Assembly (NCBI GenBank): GCA_964036315.1 | Contig: OZ038508.1 | Span: forward strand, 49,575,024-49,639,023 | Reading direction: 5' to 3' | DNA length: 64,000 nucleotides | Origin: Acanthosepion esculentum | Lineage: Eukaryota; Mollusca; Cephalopoda; Sepiida; Sepiidae | Shown here: piece after piece, positions 9,906-18,960 of the stretch | Layout: every line of letters starts with the position of its first letter | Position numbering within the stretch: the stretch's first letter is position 1 | Notes under the pieces: generated by a model | The model's database searches: none | The model's input: only the letters and a program-made list of their open reading frames with translations | What the model was told of the DNA's origin: nothing | Program-made: the position numbers and the translations under genes

Positions 9906-10037
9906 CTAAACAGTAACAAACAGTGGTCTCTGCCTAGGTTACCAAGACACAGAAATTTCGCTTCCCAGCGTAACGCCTCAGAAAAAGTTCAGACGACTAA
10001 ATTTCACATAATCGCGATCTTCAGACGACCCGAAAGC

Positions 10038-10039
<2 letters not shown>

Positions 10040-10094
<55 letters not shown>
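10040..10094. repeat. (TA)n
   Basis: TA array flanking the left end of the MITE-like element; a matching array lies on its right at 10275-10322. Confidence 0.97.
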
Positions 10095-10097
<3 letters not shown>

Positions 10098-10272
10098 AAC
10101 CCGGATATAAGAGATCCGGATATAAGAGAAACCCGGATATAAGAGAGATTCCCTCTGGTCCCAAATTAGAGCCTGTGTTAATAAAACAAAATAGACCAAA
10201 CTCGGATATAAGAGAAACCCGGATATAAGAGACTTCTTCTACGGTCCCGACAACTCTCTTATATCCGAGTTA

Positions 10273-10274
<2 letters not shown>
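10095..10274. mobile_element. MITE-like element with terminal inverted repeats
   Basis: A 180 bp unit bounded by 20 bp inverted repeats with one mismatch: 'tgtaacccggatataagaga' at 10095-10114 and its inverse at 10255-10274. Internal copies of 'ccggatataagaga' occur three more times. It is inserted in a long TA array, as expected of a TA-targeting Tc1/mariner or pogo-type transposon. No coding capacity, so non-autonomous. The superfamily is inferred only from size, TIRs and target. Confidence 0.65.

Positions 10275-10322
<48 letters not shown>
10275..10322. repeat. (TA)n
   Basis: TA array between the MITE-like element and the adjacent foldback. Confidence 0.97.
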
Positions 10323-10324
<2 letters not shown>

Positions 10325-10328
<4 letters not shown>

Positions 10329-10383
10329 AAACCTAGAGAGCCAGACAAACGTACCAAGGTTTGTCTGGCTCTTTAGGTTTGAC
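10325..10383. repeat. 25 bp-arm foldback
   Basis: 'gtcaaacctagagagccaga' (10326 onward) is inverted at 10359-10383 with one or two mismatches and an 8 bp loop. A decayed relative lies at 58140-58172 ('ctggctctttaggtt'). Confidence 0.8.
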
Positions 10384-10615
10384 AAGGTCTACTCTACTTT
10401 TGTATTGAGCACTTTTTTAGTTAGTTGTTTACTCGTATCGGTGTTTTTTCTTTGGGCTTTGGACCTGTATGTTGTACGATTATTTTCGACAGACGTTCAT
10501 GTTCATAGCTCTTTCTTTTTTAAAAACCTTTTTTTTCTTCGATATTGATTTGATCATTGGCAAATCAAGAAACCGAAGGTTTTCCAAGACGAGTGTAGTT
10601 ACCTATATTTATATC

Positions 10616-10620
<5 letters not shown>
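10384..10620 (+). repeat. dispersed repeat G, copy 1
   Basis: Parallels 58173-58430 in the same order: 'ctctact', 'gagcacttt', 'ttttctttgg', 'ttttcg', 'atgttcatagctctttc', 'attgg', 'aaggttttccaa', 'acgagt'. Together with the foldback it forms one mobile unit of about 300 bp. The 'gagcacttt' motif also occurs in the PLE-A pLTR, so a PLE pseudo-LTR origin is possible. Confidence 0.6.
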
Positions 10621-10648
<28 letters not shown>

Positions 10649-10658
10649 CTGTGTGTGT

Positions 10659-10697
<39 letters not shown>

Positions 10698-10703
10698 CGC
10701 TTG
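10621..10703. repeat. (TG)n(CG)n
   Basis: GT array with three TC interruptions followed by a short alternating CG block. Confidence 0.95.
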
Positions 10704-11108
10704 CGCCATAGTGCCTTATTTAAAACACCAGAACTTATGTGCAATACGAAGCTGGCGAACTGCTATTGGAACTTAGGGGAAAAATGAAAGAATCCCGGTC
10801 ATTAAGTGGAGTATTTTACGGAATGTTAAATCTAGTAAAGTGAATGGTAACTCATGTAGGCAGCGTCAGGAGGAGAAACTAGCCATTGCAACATAAAGTG
10901 CTTGCGCTGATTTGTTGAATGGGAGGTCTGAGATCATGTCTAAGTGTAGGCATATCAGGAAATGAACTTTGGGGCTATACGAACCTGGATGAAGTTGTAA
11001 AAAGCATTTTTCCCGCCCCTTCATTTCTTCCATTCCCATTCCCCCTTATTACTTCGGCTGCCGCATTAAGGCGTTTAAGTTCTTGTGTTGTCTCTGATTA
11101 ATTTGCTG
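10704..11108. other. unannotated stretch
   Basis: Slightly more GC-balanced DNA; nothing recognised. Confidence 0.45.
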
Positions 11109-11111
11109 AGT

Positions 11112-11156
11112 AAACCACCTGACGAGATCCTGGCGTTCGAAACCGTGGTAGTGTTT
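11112..11156 (+). ncRNA. candidate hammerhead ribozyme
   Basis: Order: AAACCAC (11112-11118), CUGACGA (11119-11125), stem II GAUC-CUGGC-GUUC with one U-U (11126-11138), GAAA (11139-11142), stem III ACC-GU-GGU (11142-11149), A11150, then GUGUUU closing stem I with one mismatch. Predicted cleavage is after A11150. It is independent of the SINE-borne ribozymes and its host element is unrecognised. The core is complete; the stems are short. Confidence 0.5.
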
Positions 11157-11274
11157 CGGTCAGGGGTTTATCTTTTTAAAGATATTTAATCGCTCTACAG
11201 GTTTGATTTCTCTTATTGAAATTCACCGCTTTTTTAACGTGTACGATTTTAAGAAATATTTTAGCGTTTGTTTA

Positions 11275-11277
<3 letters not shown>
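11157..11277. other. unannotated stretch
   Basis: Continues from the ribozyme candidate; contains 'ttttaaagatattta' and T-rich runs. Probably the rest of an unrecognised repeat. Confidence 0.3.

Positions 11278-11320
<43 letters not shown>
11278..11320. repeat. (TA)n
   Basis: Uninterrupted TA array. Confidence 0.97.
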
Positions 11321-11321
<1 letters not shown>

Positions 11322-11332
11322 AGTTTATCCCT

Positions 11333-11400
11333 GAAGAGTGTCAACGGCTTAGTGGTAGAATGCCGGACTGAATTGGCGAAACAGTCTGTCTGTGGATGAC
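11333..11400 (+). mobile_element. hammerhead SINE, internally deleted copy
   Basis: Starts with the tRNA-like 'caacggcttagtggtagaat', then jumps from 'actgaattggc' straight to 'gaaacagtctgtctgtgg'. This removes the B box and the CUGAUGA half of the ribozyme. It sits immediately 5' of the complete copy, with equivalent cleavage positions 305 bp apart (after 11390 and after 11695). Confidence 0.75.
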
Positions 11401-11404
11401 AATA

Positions 11405-11705
11405 TATATGCTCCTGAAAAATTTATTTCGGTTGAGCTCTCTGGGGAGGAAGTGTAAACAGTGACTATTACGGTTAATAATGCAAGACTCTTCGGTAAAT
11501 CGAATCGAGTTCTCTCAGTCACTGCGTGTTTACCTAAAAATAAATACGCTTAAATTCACCTTCATCCCTGCCGTGTGCCAACGGCTTAGTGGTGAATCCC
11601 CGACCGAATTGGCATCAGTCGGGTTTCGATCCTAGCTAGAGGACACCGGACGTCTAGCCACACTGATGAGCTGTGATACAGCGAAACAGTCTGTCTGTGG
11701 ATGAC

Positions 11706-11707
<2 letters not shown>
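11405..11707 (+). mobile_element. hammerhead-bearing tRNA-like SINE, copy 2
   Basis: About 300 bp. Body begins 'gctcctgaaaaatttatttc', continues through 'gtgtttacc' and 'aaataaatacgc', then a tRNA-like segment at 11578-11640 with A-box-like 'ggcttagtggtg' and B-box-like 'gggtttcgatcct', and ends with the ribozyme and 'tgtggatgacaat' before (TA)n. The tRNA-like promoter lies at the 3' half, unlike ordinary SINEs. This suggests the genomic copies are circularly permuted or come from a tandem/circular RNA. Confidence 0.8.
11658..11700 (+). ncRNA. type I hammerhead ribozyme, SINE copy 2
   Basis: CCACA (11658-11662), CUGAUGA (11663-11669), stem II GCUGU-GAU-ACAGC (11670-11682), GAAA (11683-11686), stem III ACA-GUC-UGU (11686-11694), C11695, UGUGG (11696-11700). 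All conserved core positions are present, stems I (5 bp) and II (5 bp) are perfect, and the cleavage triplet is GUC. Cleavage is predicted after C11695. Loop-loop contacts needed for fast cleavage cannot be judged by eye. Confidence 0.85.
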
Positions 11708-11753
<46 letters not shown>

Positions 11754-11755
11754 CA
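11708..11755. repeat. (TA)n
   Basis: TA array directly after the hammerhead SINE. Confidence 0.97.
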
Positions 11756-11840
11756 ATTGATGATTAGAAGAGATAATTCCGAGGAGGATATAAATATAAA
11801 TCCACAGAGAGCTCAATGTAAGAACAGAGCAATATAAAGG

Positions 11841-11987
11841 AAATCCATCAGGTCAGGTGGTAATAAATTTATTTCATGGAGCTCACGTCTATCTCTTCCG
11901 ACCAGTTTTTCATTAATAAAATCTGGTCTGAAAAGATGGACGTGAAGTCCATGAAATAAATTTATTACCACCTGACTTGATGGATTT
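11841..11987. repeat. foldback with ~60 bp arms
   Basis: 'aaatccatcaggtcaggtgg' onward to 'catggagctcacgtc' is inverted at about 11928-11987. The centre holds a second, shorter inversion: 'gaccag' against 'ctggtc'. It gives open frames on the minus strand that carry no domain. The left flank resembles the flank at 17575-17640. Confidence 0.85.
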
Positions 11988-12049
11988 TTAAGGATTCTGT
12001 ATACATTATTCCTGTGAGACGGATACTTTCCCACATCATGGACTCTCTC

Positions 12050-12440
12050 AGTACTATATTATTATGTGAATGGTAATATCATGTGAGTACCAACAGTAAT
12101 GGTGCTCTGCTGTCGAACTCTCTGTTTGGCAGAGAGGAACTCGGACGAGGCTTTGCCGCAGGGCAAAGTTTCGTCCGGGGAGGTAGACAGTCCCTAAACT
12201 CGTGTATACGGGTTGTAAATGGGCATAGTTTTGGCCGAGCCTACGGGCTCGGTAAGCCCACGTTAAACCGGCCTTGTGCCACATTCGACCCGTGAGGGGT
12301 GGGGTTGTTAAATATCGTAGAACCGGTAATGCACAGCCGCGTACGATACCAATATCGGAGACCACTGGATAGTAAGCTCTGCTTACTCTTACACTATTCT
12401 TTGTAACTTTTCTGTTTGATATGTCTTTCTTACCTCTAAC
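12050..12440. other. GC-rich structured island, unclassified
   Basis: Markedly GC-richer than its surroundings and full of short hairpins, for example 'ctctctgtttggcagagag', 'gaggctttgccgcagggcaaagtttcgtc' and 'gccgagcctacgggctcgg'. The reverse complement contains 'gtggcacaaggccgg', similar to the 'ggcacaaggccgaa' of repeat A. It could be the 5' untranslated part of a retroelement. No long coding frame. Confidence 0.35.
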
Positions 12441-12490
12441 CCGTGTTCCGTGTTTTCCTTCCGTGGCCCCTACTTCGGGTCCACATCAAT

Positions 12491-12560
<70 letters not shown>
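12491..12560. repeat. (TA)n(TG)n
   Basis: Compound dinucleotide array. Confidence 0.97.
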
Positions 12561-12564
<4 letters not shown>

Positions 12565-12879
12565 GGCCGTGTTGTGTGTGAGAGAAAGTGAGAGAAAGAA
12601 TGAAATACGGAAAGAAAGCGAGAAAGAGTGAAATAGAGAGAGAGAGAGAGATGTGGTGCTATTTAGTGTGGGTGTGGTGCTATTTAGTGTGGGGACCCTA
12701 GTTAATGCTTCGAAATTTTAACAACGCGCTTCATTTGAATGTCTATATAATTCTAAAAGTGTGTGTGTGTATGTAGGTGTCTCTTTGTGTGTGTGATCGG
12801 ATGCTGTTTAGGCGTTTCCACAGTTTTCATCCGATTTTGATAATTTTTTTTTTGTTTGATAGATAGATAATTCTTCAGT

Positions 12880-12975
12880 GCCGGGTTTGAGTCCAAATTG
12901 TTGGCTACAATAGCTCTCCACTACTTCCTGTCCATTCTAACTCTCAGCAACGTTTCACTATTTACTATCTGTTCT
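12880..12975 (-). mobile_element. LINE 3' end fragment
   Basis: 'ggctacaatagctctccact' followed by 'cttcctgtcc' matches, with substitutions, the reverse complement of the RTE-like LINE terminus (compare 15268-15300). Confidence 0.45.
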
Positions 12976-13324
12976 TGGATATATATCTTTCATAAAAAAA
13001 ATTAATAAAAATAAATAATAATTTAAATGATTAAAATAATATTATTTATTATTATACAGTTCCCTTTTCAGGGCCACCCTCTCGCATTAAAATTTTGATC
13101 CCCTTCCCATTTGGGGATGTGTCTCAGTTGCACCCAAATATTGTTACAAAAATTGATTTTCGGTTGGGCTTACTTTAAACTTAAACTGCTCCAACTGAAC
13201 GGCAAAAATTCTCAGTAGTGAAAGACCCGGTCAAAGACGGTGTATACTGCTAGTAGTACAATATACTGACTTTATGTTTTGAGAGACACAGACACATACA
13301 CACACTCACACACACTCTCTCTGC

Positions 13325-13358
<34 letters not shown>

Positions 13359-13640
13359 GTGCATATACAGAATAATTAACCTTATAATAATTATAATTAA
13401 ACTAATAAAATAATAATCAAATTATGTGCTAATTAAACCTAGCCGAACCTGTCGAATTTTCCCAGGTGTTGACAAGTAAGATTATCCATTAATCTACTAC
13501 ATTCTCTCAACCATTTTCTGCCTTTGCTTTAACTCTTATCCTCTGAAATTATGTTACGTTTTATGATTTCATCTAAATATCATACCATCAGTTTCGTCTC
13601 TTCTTTATCTTTTAGGAGATTGAAGATCGCAGCACTTAAA
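12976..13640. other. AT-rich stretch with (TC)n at 13305-13360
   Basis: Contains a CA/TC compound microsatellite at about 13290-13360 and AT-rich flanks. Nothing else recognised. Confidence 0.5.

Positions 13641-13644
<4 letters not shown>

Positions 13645-13708
<64 letters not shown>
13645..13708. repeat. (A)n(TA)n(TG)n
   Basis: Compound array abutting the left arm of the next foldback. Confidence 0.95.
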
Positions 13709-13847
13709 AAAGGTAAAAGATAATAGGAAAACTGTATTATTAGCTGACGCGTTTCGTCTAATGTGGACTTTTTCAAGGCAAATCGGAAATAGTCCATATT
13801 TGACGAAACGCGTCGGCTTATAATACAGTTTTCCTATTGCCTTTCAC

Positions 13848-13850
<3 letters not shown>
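13709..13850. repeat. foldback with ~48 bp arms, PLE-like
   Basis: Arm 13711-13757, containing 'taggaaaactgtatta' and 'gacgcgtttcgtc', is inverted at 13802-13848 with about five mismatches. The loop is about 45 bp. The 'gacgaaacgcgtcggc' signature resembles ends of PLE pseudo-LTRs in other animals (inference). (TA)n lies on both sides. Confidence 0.8.

Positions 13851-13902
<52 letters not shown>
13851..13902. repeat. (TA)n
   Basis: Uninterrupted TA array. Confidence 0.97.
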
Positions 13903-13905
<3 letters not shown>

Positions 13906-14082
13906 TGGACATAGTCCGACAATTTATTTAAATTCATTTATATGATATGTTTAACGTTCTTTTTATAGATACAAGTATTTAAGCAAATGCTCTGTTTTAT
14001 AATAAACAGTATTAAATAACATTTACCGGCCTGAATGTCCGAGAAATTTTCATGAAAATTTTCTCGAACATTCAGGCCGGTA
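13903..14082 (-). mobile_element. tRNA-Ser-type SINE body, headless, with foldback
   Basis: Matches 58461-58590 ('gtttaacgttctttttatag', 'tatttaagcaaatgctctg', 'ttaccggcctgaatgtccga') but lacks the tRNA head. Instead the end is folded back: 14023-14053 is the inverse of 14054-14082, meeting head to head at 'catgaaaa'. Confidence 0.75.
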
Positions 14083-14087
14083 GATAT

Positions 14088-14225
14088 ATATTAATTTAAT
14101 TAAAATTTTAAAAAAACAGACAACCTTAAGGGTGCATTGATTCTATTTTATTTCCCCAGAAAAGTTTTTTTTACTGCTTCTTCACATCACATTTCCAAAC
14201 ATAAAAAATGTATTTAAAATTTACG
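14088..14225. repeat. dispersed repeat D, copy 1
   Basis: Same order of words as 17640-17785: 'ttaatttaatt', 'aaaaaaacagac', 'ttaagg', 'ttatttc', 'aaaatgtatttaaaatttac'. Family unknown. Confidence 0.6.
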
Positions 14226-14374
14226 TATTTTTATACGCTTTTGAGGGGTAGTTTTAACTTGATGTAATGTGATAGAGAGAGATGAGGAGACGTACGACAT
14301 ATATGGTCGAAATTAGAGAAGGAATGGAGAGATAGGAATAATTTTAAATCTATTTTTAGTAACATACTTAAGAG

Positions 14375-14376
14375 TA

Positions 14377-14431
<55 letters not shown>

Positions 14432-14447
14432 AAACAGATTACCAGTA

Positions 14448-14533
<86 letters not shown>

Positions 14534-14534
14534 G
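14375..14534. repeat. two (TA)n arrays
   Basis: TA arrays at 14375-14426 and 14454-14534, separated by 'tgaaacagattaccagtacactac'. The phrase 'ccagtacac' is partly mirrored after the second array by 'gtactg'. Confidence 0.95.
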
Positions 14535-14904
14535 AAGAAATAATGTACTGTAATTCTCAATACTATCCCGGTAATCAATCAAGCAGTATTGATTCCGGAA
14601 AAAAACTATATCCTCATCCGATGTAAAAGAAATAACAGTCATTGGTTGACTGATTCGTTTTCAAAAGTATATAAACCTTTTACATATTCTATAAAATCAG
14701 AAATTATTTTTGATCGTTAGAATTAATCAGAAGTTGATAAACATACATGAATTTATATGTGGGGGATCAATTCTATATTACAATTAATATATAAACGGAT
14801 CCCTCTCTTTATGGCCACGGTAGTTTCTATACATTTATACTCCAGAGAATGTAAATAAATCTAAAAGAAATGCCTGTGTAGATAATTAGTATTTCATTCA
14901 TTGA
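14535..14904. other. unannotated stretch
   Basis: Nothing recognised; AT-rich. Contains 'caatactatcccggtaatcaatcaagcagtattg', a small inverted pair at 14557-14593. Confidence 0.45.
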
Positions 14905-15215
14905 TTGATTCGTTTTTACGGCTTATCAACCCTCTGTAGGTTATTTAAAGCCAGAAAAAATTTACATCGTTAGAATTTTTTTTTTTTTTTTTTAGATAAT
15001 GAAGATTTAGTGATACAAGTCTTACTAATTAACCGATAGCTGAGGTAAGAAGAGTGGGTTCGTACCTTTCCTCGTAAGTGAATATAACGACCCCTACTGG
15101 GATTGGAACTTGGCACTACGATTAACAATTCCGAGCCATTAACCAATACACAACCCAGACACTGAAGCTTACAGCACCTACTATTCCCAAATGGTCACTT
15201 ACACGCAAATACCGT
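14905..15215 (-). mobile_element. composite tRNA-like/5S-like SINE copy
   Basis: On the minus strand: a 5S rRNA-like head remnant ('gtgaccatttgggaatagta', 15170-15195), then a tRNA-like part whose plus-strand text is 'gggattggaacttggcac' and 'aacaattccgagccattaac', then a body ending 'aacctacagagggttgataagcc' at 14920-14945. Same block order as 41280-41641 and 52485-52830. Confidence 0.65.
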
Positions 15216-15239
15216 AGGCAAAGTATGAATCAATTTATT

Positions 15240-15635
15240 TGGAACTGTTAAAGAATAATGAAACGTTGGCGATCATGGCTCTCCACAATTTCTTGTTCTT
15301 TTTAGCTCTGATGAAATTTTGTCTTTTTGCTATCTCTTCTAGAACCTGTTCTTCAATTCATTTACGCAGGTAGGTTCTGCCCCTCTTGCATTCAATATGC
15401 CTTGTGAGTATCAAATTTTTCAAGCCCTCTTTTCCCATATGCCCTAGAAATATTAACTGTTTCTTTTTGATAAAAAAAATATGTGTTCTATGTAGCTCCA
15501 TTATCTATAGAACTTCGTCGTTGCTCACATGTTCACTCCATAATATTCTCAGCGTCCTTCTGTAGAACCACATTTCTTTCGCCTAAAGTTTCTGAAATGT
15601 CGCTCTACAGAAGGATGCTGAGCATATAGCAACTT
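15240..15635 (-). pseudogene. RTE-like LINE C-terminal remnant, partly folded back
   Basis: The reverse complement of 15265-15590 carries the family's terminal segment: F-Y-R-R-T-L-R-I-L-W near 15560, then fragments of G-H-M-G-K and the final 'gagagccatgatcgcca' at 15267-15285. Immediately after, 15600-15630 ('gtcgctctacagaaggatgctgag') repeats the F-Y-R-R-M-L-S segment in the opposite direction. A small inverted duplication thus sits at the broken end. Confidence 0.7.
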
Positions 15636-16625
15636 TTGGAGAAAAAAAGTCTATGATAAGCAAACAGAAAATGGATCATCATTCATCGTGGTAAGGTCTT
15701 AACTAGGCCTTACTCTAATGAATGACCAAATATATCTTGCAAGAAGTCAATTAAAAATGTCTTCATGCACCATATTCCACGGGCGTCTTTCCCTAATATT
15801 AACATCTGTTTAGAAGTTAGTAAAAACGATTTCGATGGATTTAGTCTAATTTCAAGGGAAGAGCTTTAAAATAAGTTTATATCTTAGATTTATACATATG
15901 CCATTATAAACTATGCCAATTCGTTACCGTCACACCTAAGTAGAGAACATAACTTTGCGCAACTAACAAAAAAGTCGAGGACATTATTACGAAAGTAAAT
16001 AATGGTAACTGCGCATGCCAGGAAATCAGAGAGAAAATAAAAGATTTTTTTAAGTAACAGCTGTAAACTTTTGCATCCAAAAAAAAAACCTCGAAAACGC
16101 TGCAAGGCATTAAAAATCCTCCAATGTCGAGATAATTATCATATGCACTGATATGAAGAAAAATATTTTATCAACCTATGCTGGAAACATTTGTATGAGA
16201 CAAATATCTACTGGTGTGTGTTCCTGTCTGATTCTCTTTGTATGCGTATGAGCTATTGAGGTATAGCTATTAATATTTAGACACGAATTATTTAGTCTAA
16301 GGGAAATGCTCTCCGTCCCTCTTCACCGTAACCAGAACCAATCAAGTTCGCTGTTGCTAACATTTGGTGAAAGGTCAAATCTCAGTAACTCTTGGAATTT
16401 CTCTCATTTTGACTAAAGAGCCATTAGTGTCTGACATTCCATGTTTCGAAAAAAGAGAACAGGAAGAAAGAAAAACGAAGATCGATAAGAGAAATACTTT
16501 TGAACAGCTTCAGGGAAATTATCACGAAAAGACATCGACATTATTTTAGATGCCCTGAAAATAGCTGTGGGATGGTGGGAGTTGCGCGCCGTACGAAAAT
16601 AATGACGATTACATATACATATATA
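15636..16625. other. unannotated stretch
   Basis: About 1 kb without a recognisable family. Open frames at 15904-16110 (-) and 16364-16549 (+) show no domain. The region around 16270-16300 ('tagacacgaattatttagtc') is found inverted at 17785-17815 ('gactaaataattcgtgtcta'), so the deleted mariner lies between two inverted pieces. Confidence 0.45.
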
Positions 16626-16627
16626 TA

Positions 16628-17521
16628 CGAGGGTAATTCAATAAATAAGGTGAATTTTTCGGTATAAGGACTTCTAATACAGATAGAAGCTTACTTTTTT
16701 TTATTTTTCAACGTAGTCACCCAGCACTGTCACACACTTTTCCAATCTGTGCACAAGCTTACGTATTCCCTCAGCGTAAAAATCTTTGGACTGATGTCTC
16801 AGCCAGTCGCTCTCAACACTTTTGACTTCATTGCCACTTTTAAACTTCGTGCCTCTCGTGAACGCTTTCAAGGGACCAAACAGGTGAAAGTCTGAAGGGG
16901 CAAGGTCTGGGCTGTAAGGGGGATGAGGGAGCAGTTTCCAGCCCAGCTAGTTGATGGTCTGCACCGTTTGGGCTGCTGTGCTGTTTGTGCTCCGCAGTAA
17001 GCATCTTTGGCACCCACCGGCAGCTGACTTTGTGTGCTCTCCCAACAGATAAGCTCAAAGTCGTTGCAATGTCATCCACTGTCACCCTTCTGTCAGACTG
17101 AATGAGGTCATTGACTGATTCGATCACCTCAGGAGACCTTACTTCTGTAGGCCTCCCAGGCCTGTCTTCATCCTCAAGACTGCTCCGTCCTTCTTTAAAC
17201 AATTTAGCCCACTTGTAGAAATTTTTTGGCTGAAACATGTGGCACCATACACAGTTGCCATTCTCCTATGAATTTCAACTGGTTTGCACCCTTCAGCAAC
17301 CAAAAGCTTGATAAATGACCGCTGTTCAATCCTGGAGCATGCTTCTTGGTCGGCCATCTTCGTTAATCGCCAAAACTCTCAAAGTTTATTTTTAACCTGC
17401 AAAAGAAATTAAATCCATGTGAAAAGGAAGTAAAACAAATAAAAAATAAAAAAGAGTAAGCTCCTATCTGTATTAGAAGTCCTTATACCGAACAATTCAC
17501 CTTATTTATTGAATGACCCTC

Positions 17522-17522
<1 letters not shown>
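16628..17522 (-). mobile_element. mariner-type transposon, internally deleted, both TIRs present
   Basis: 895 bp with long terminal inverted repeats of about 65 bp. The left end begins 'cgagggtaattcaataaata' and the right end is its near-perfect inverse, finishing 'gaatgaccctcg'. It is flanked by TA on both sides (16626-16627 and 17523-17524), the target duplication expected for mariner. Full-length relatives are usually near 1.3 kb, so about a third is missing. The second copy at 51403-51910 retains catalytic parts lost here. Confidence 0.9.
16840..17357 (-). pseudogene. mariner transposase, N-terminal part plus out-of-frame C-terminal scraps
   Basis: Translation starts M-A-D-Q-E-A-C-S-R-I at 17357 and continues with the first helix-turn-helix (F-I-K-L-L-V-A-E-G). 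It shifts frame near 17230 into F-Y-K-W-A-K-L-F-K-E-G, the G-R-P-T linker motif and the second helix-turn-helix (V-T-V-D-D-I-A-T-T-L-S-L-S-V-G-R-A-H-K). After about 17030 it jumps, out of frame, to a region corresponding to the late catalytic domain. The DDD catalytic triad is absent, so no active enzyme can be made. Confidence 0.88.

Positions 17523-17524
<2 letters not shown>

Positions 17525-17565
<41 letters not shown>
17525..17565. repeat. (TA)n
   Basis: TA array directly continuing from the mariner target site. Confidence 0.95.
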
Positions 17566-17566
<1 letters not shown>

Positions 17567-17569
17567 TAA

Positions 17570-17785
17570 CGAAAATGTTGGAAATCCGTAGGGATAATTC
17601 CAAAGAGGATGAAATCCGAAGAGTTCAATGTTAAGTCAAAGTCAATAATTTAATTTAATTTTAAAAAAAACAGACGACTTTAAGGTTCCATTGTTATAAT
17701 TTATTTCACCGGAGATTTTATTTTTCTCTGTATCTTCAACTTCACTTTCAAGAGTGAAAAAATGAATTTAAAATTTACAAATTGA
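17570..17785. repeat. dispersed repeat D, copy 2
   Basis: First part ('gggataattccaaagaggat', 'gagttcaatgttaag') resembles 11765-11820; second part resembles 14088-14225. The three partial copies together outline a repeat of at least 210 bp. Confidence 0.6.
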
Positions 17786-17847
17786 CTAAATAATTCGTGT
17801 CTAAATATTAATGGCTATAGCTCATAAGCATAAAATAATTTAAATAC

Positions 17848-17849
<2 letters not shown>

Positions 17850-17916
<67 letters not shown>
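17850..17916. repeat. (TA)n
   Basis: TA array. Confidence 0.97.
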
Positions 17917-17919
<3 letters not shown>

Positions 17920-18260
17920 GTTTAAGTTTTGTTCACGATTCTTTGTTTTATCTTTGAACAACTGCATTATACGATCTGAGTAGACGATCTGAAAGTTAAA
18001 GGTTCGGCAGACGTTAAAAGATACTATTGCATTCTGTTAAACGGATTAAAATTATTATCTTTTCACCGGCCTTCAATATTGTCTGAATTTTGCCATGAAA
18101 CATTGACCGTTATCCTACGATTTCGAAGCATATGTTAATTTAAGTTTAATATTTTAATCAATATGATCTCGTCATGTCAAGCCCCCGCCCCGATATTTCT
18201 TTGGTATTTAGTATTGTAACCGCTCGTATACATATGGAGTAGCTTATAGTAAATAAAAAT
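17917..18260. other. unannotated stretch
   Basis: Nothing recognised. Confidence 0.45.
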
Positions 18261-18269
18261 CTATATACA

Positions 18270-18318
18270 CACACACGCACACGCACACACTAACAAACAC
18301 ACACACACACGCAATATT

Positions 18319-18357
<39 letters not shown>

Positions 18358-18360
18358 ATG
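18270..18360. repeat. (AC)n(TA)n(TG)n
   Basis: Compound microsatellite, palindromic in arrangement (AC-TA-GT), at the left border of PLE-B. Confidence 0.95.
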
Positions 18361-18721
18361 TTTGTATGTATATATAAATAAAAAAGAAAGAACAGTAAGA
18401 TATATAATCCGGTGTTCTTATAGATATTTTTAATTTTTACAAAATAGTGCACAATGTAAATTTACAGGGCATTAATATTATATATTAACTGATTTAAAAT
18501 GTTTTTCGCTACACAGTAATAACCATGATTCAAAAATGGAAGCTAAAATCTTCGAATTTAATTTTGCAATTAAATTAAAAACATTAGTTGCATTTCATCT
18601 TCAAGAGAATTTTGGAGTAACTTATTTTTAAATTTACTGAGTTTTAAAGACACGGCAAAAATTCATATTTCACTATTTCCAAGGACACAGAGAAATCCAC
18701 TCATCCAGACAAGATAAATAT

Positions 18722-18960
18722 AAAAATCAAACATCTCTCTCAAAGTACTTCTGGCATCTAAAAGAATCCAATAAAACTCCTACAGTAAAATGGAAGTTAA
18801 TAAGAAAAGCTAGAATATGTAGGTCATTAAATGACCTATGTCCTTTGTGCATACATGAGAAACTATATATTACTAAGTTTATAAAATATAAAAAAATTAC
18901 TGAATCAGAGAAATTAAATAACTGTTTTGTCCTGTCATTATCAAAAATTTAATTTTCATC
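18722..18960 (+). pseudogene. PLE-B GIY-YIG C-terminal fragment, copy 1
   Basis: Translation contains S-L-S-K-Y-F-W-H-L-K-E-S-N-K-T, then V-K-W-K-L-I-R-K-A and the Cys pair C-P-L-C-I, typical of the C-terminal region of PLE endonucleases (compare PLE-C near 59700-59890). No start codon, truncated on both sides. Confidence 0.8.
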
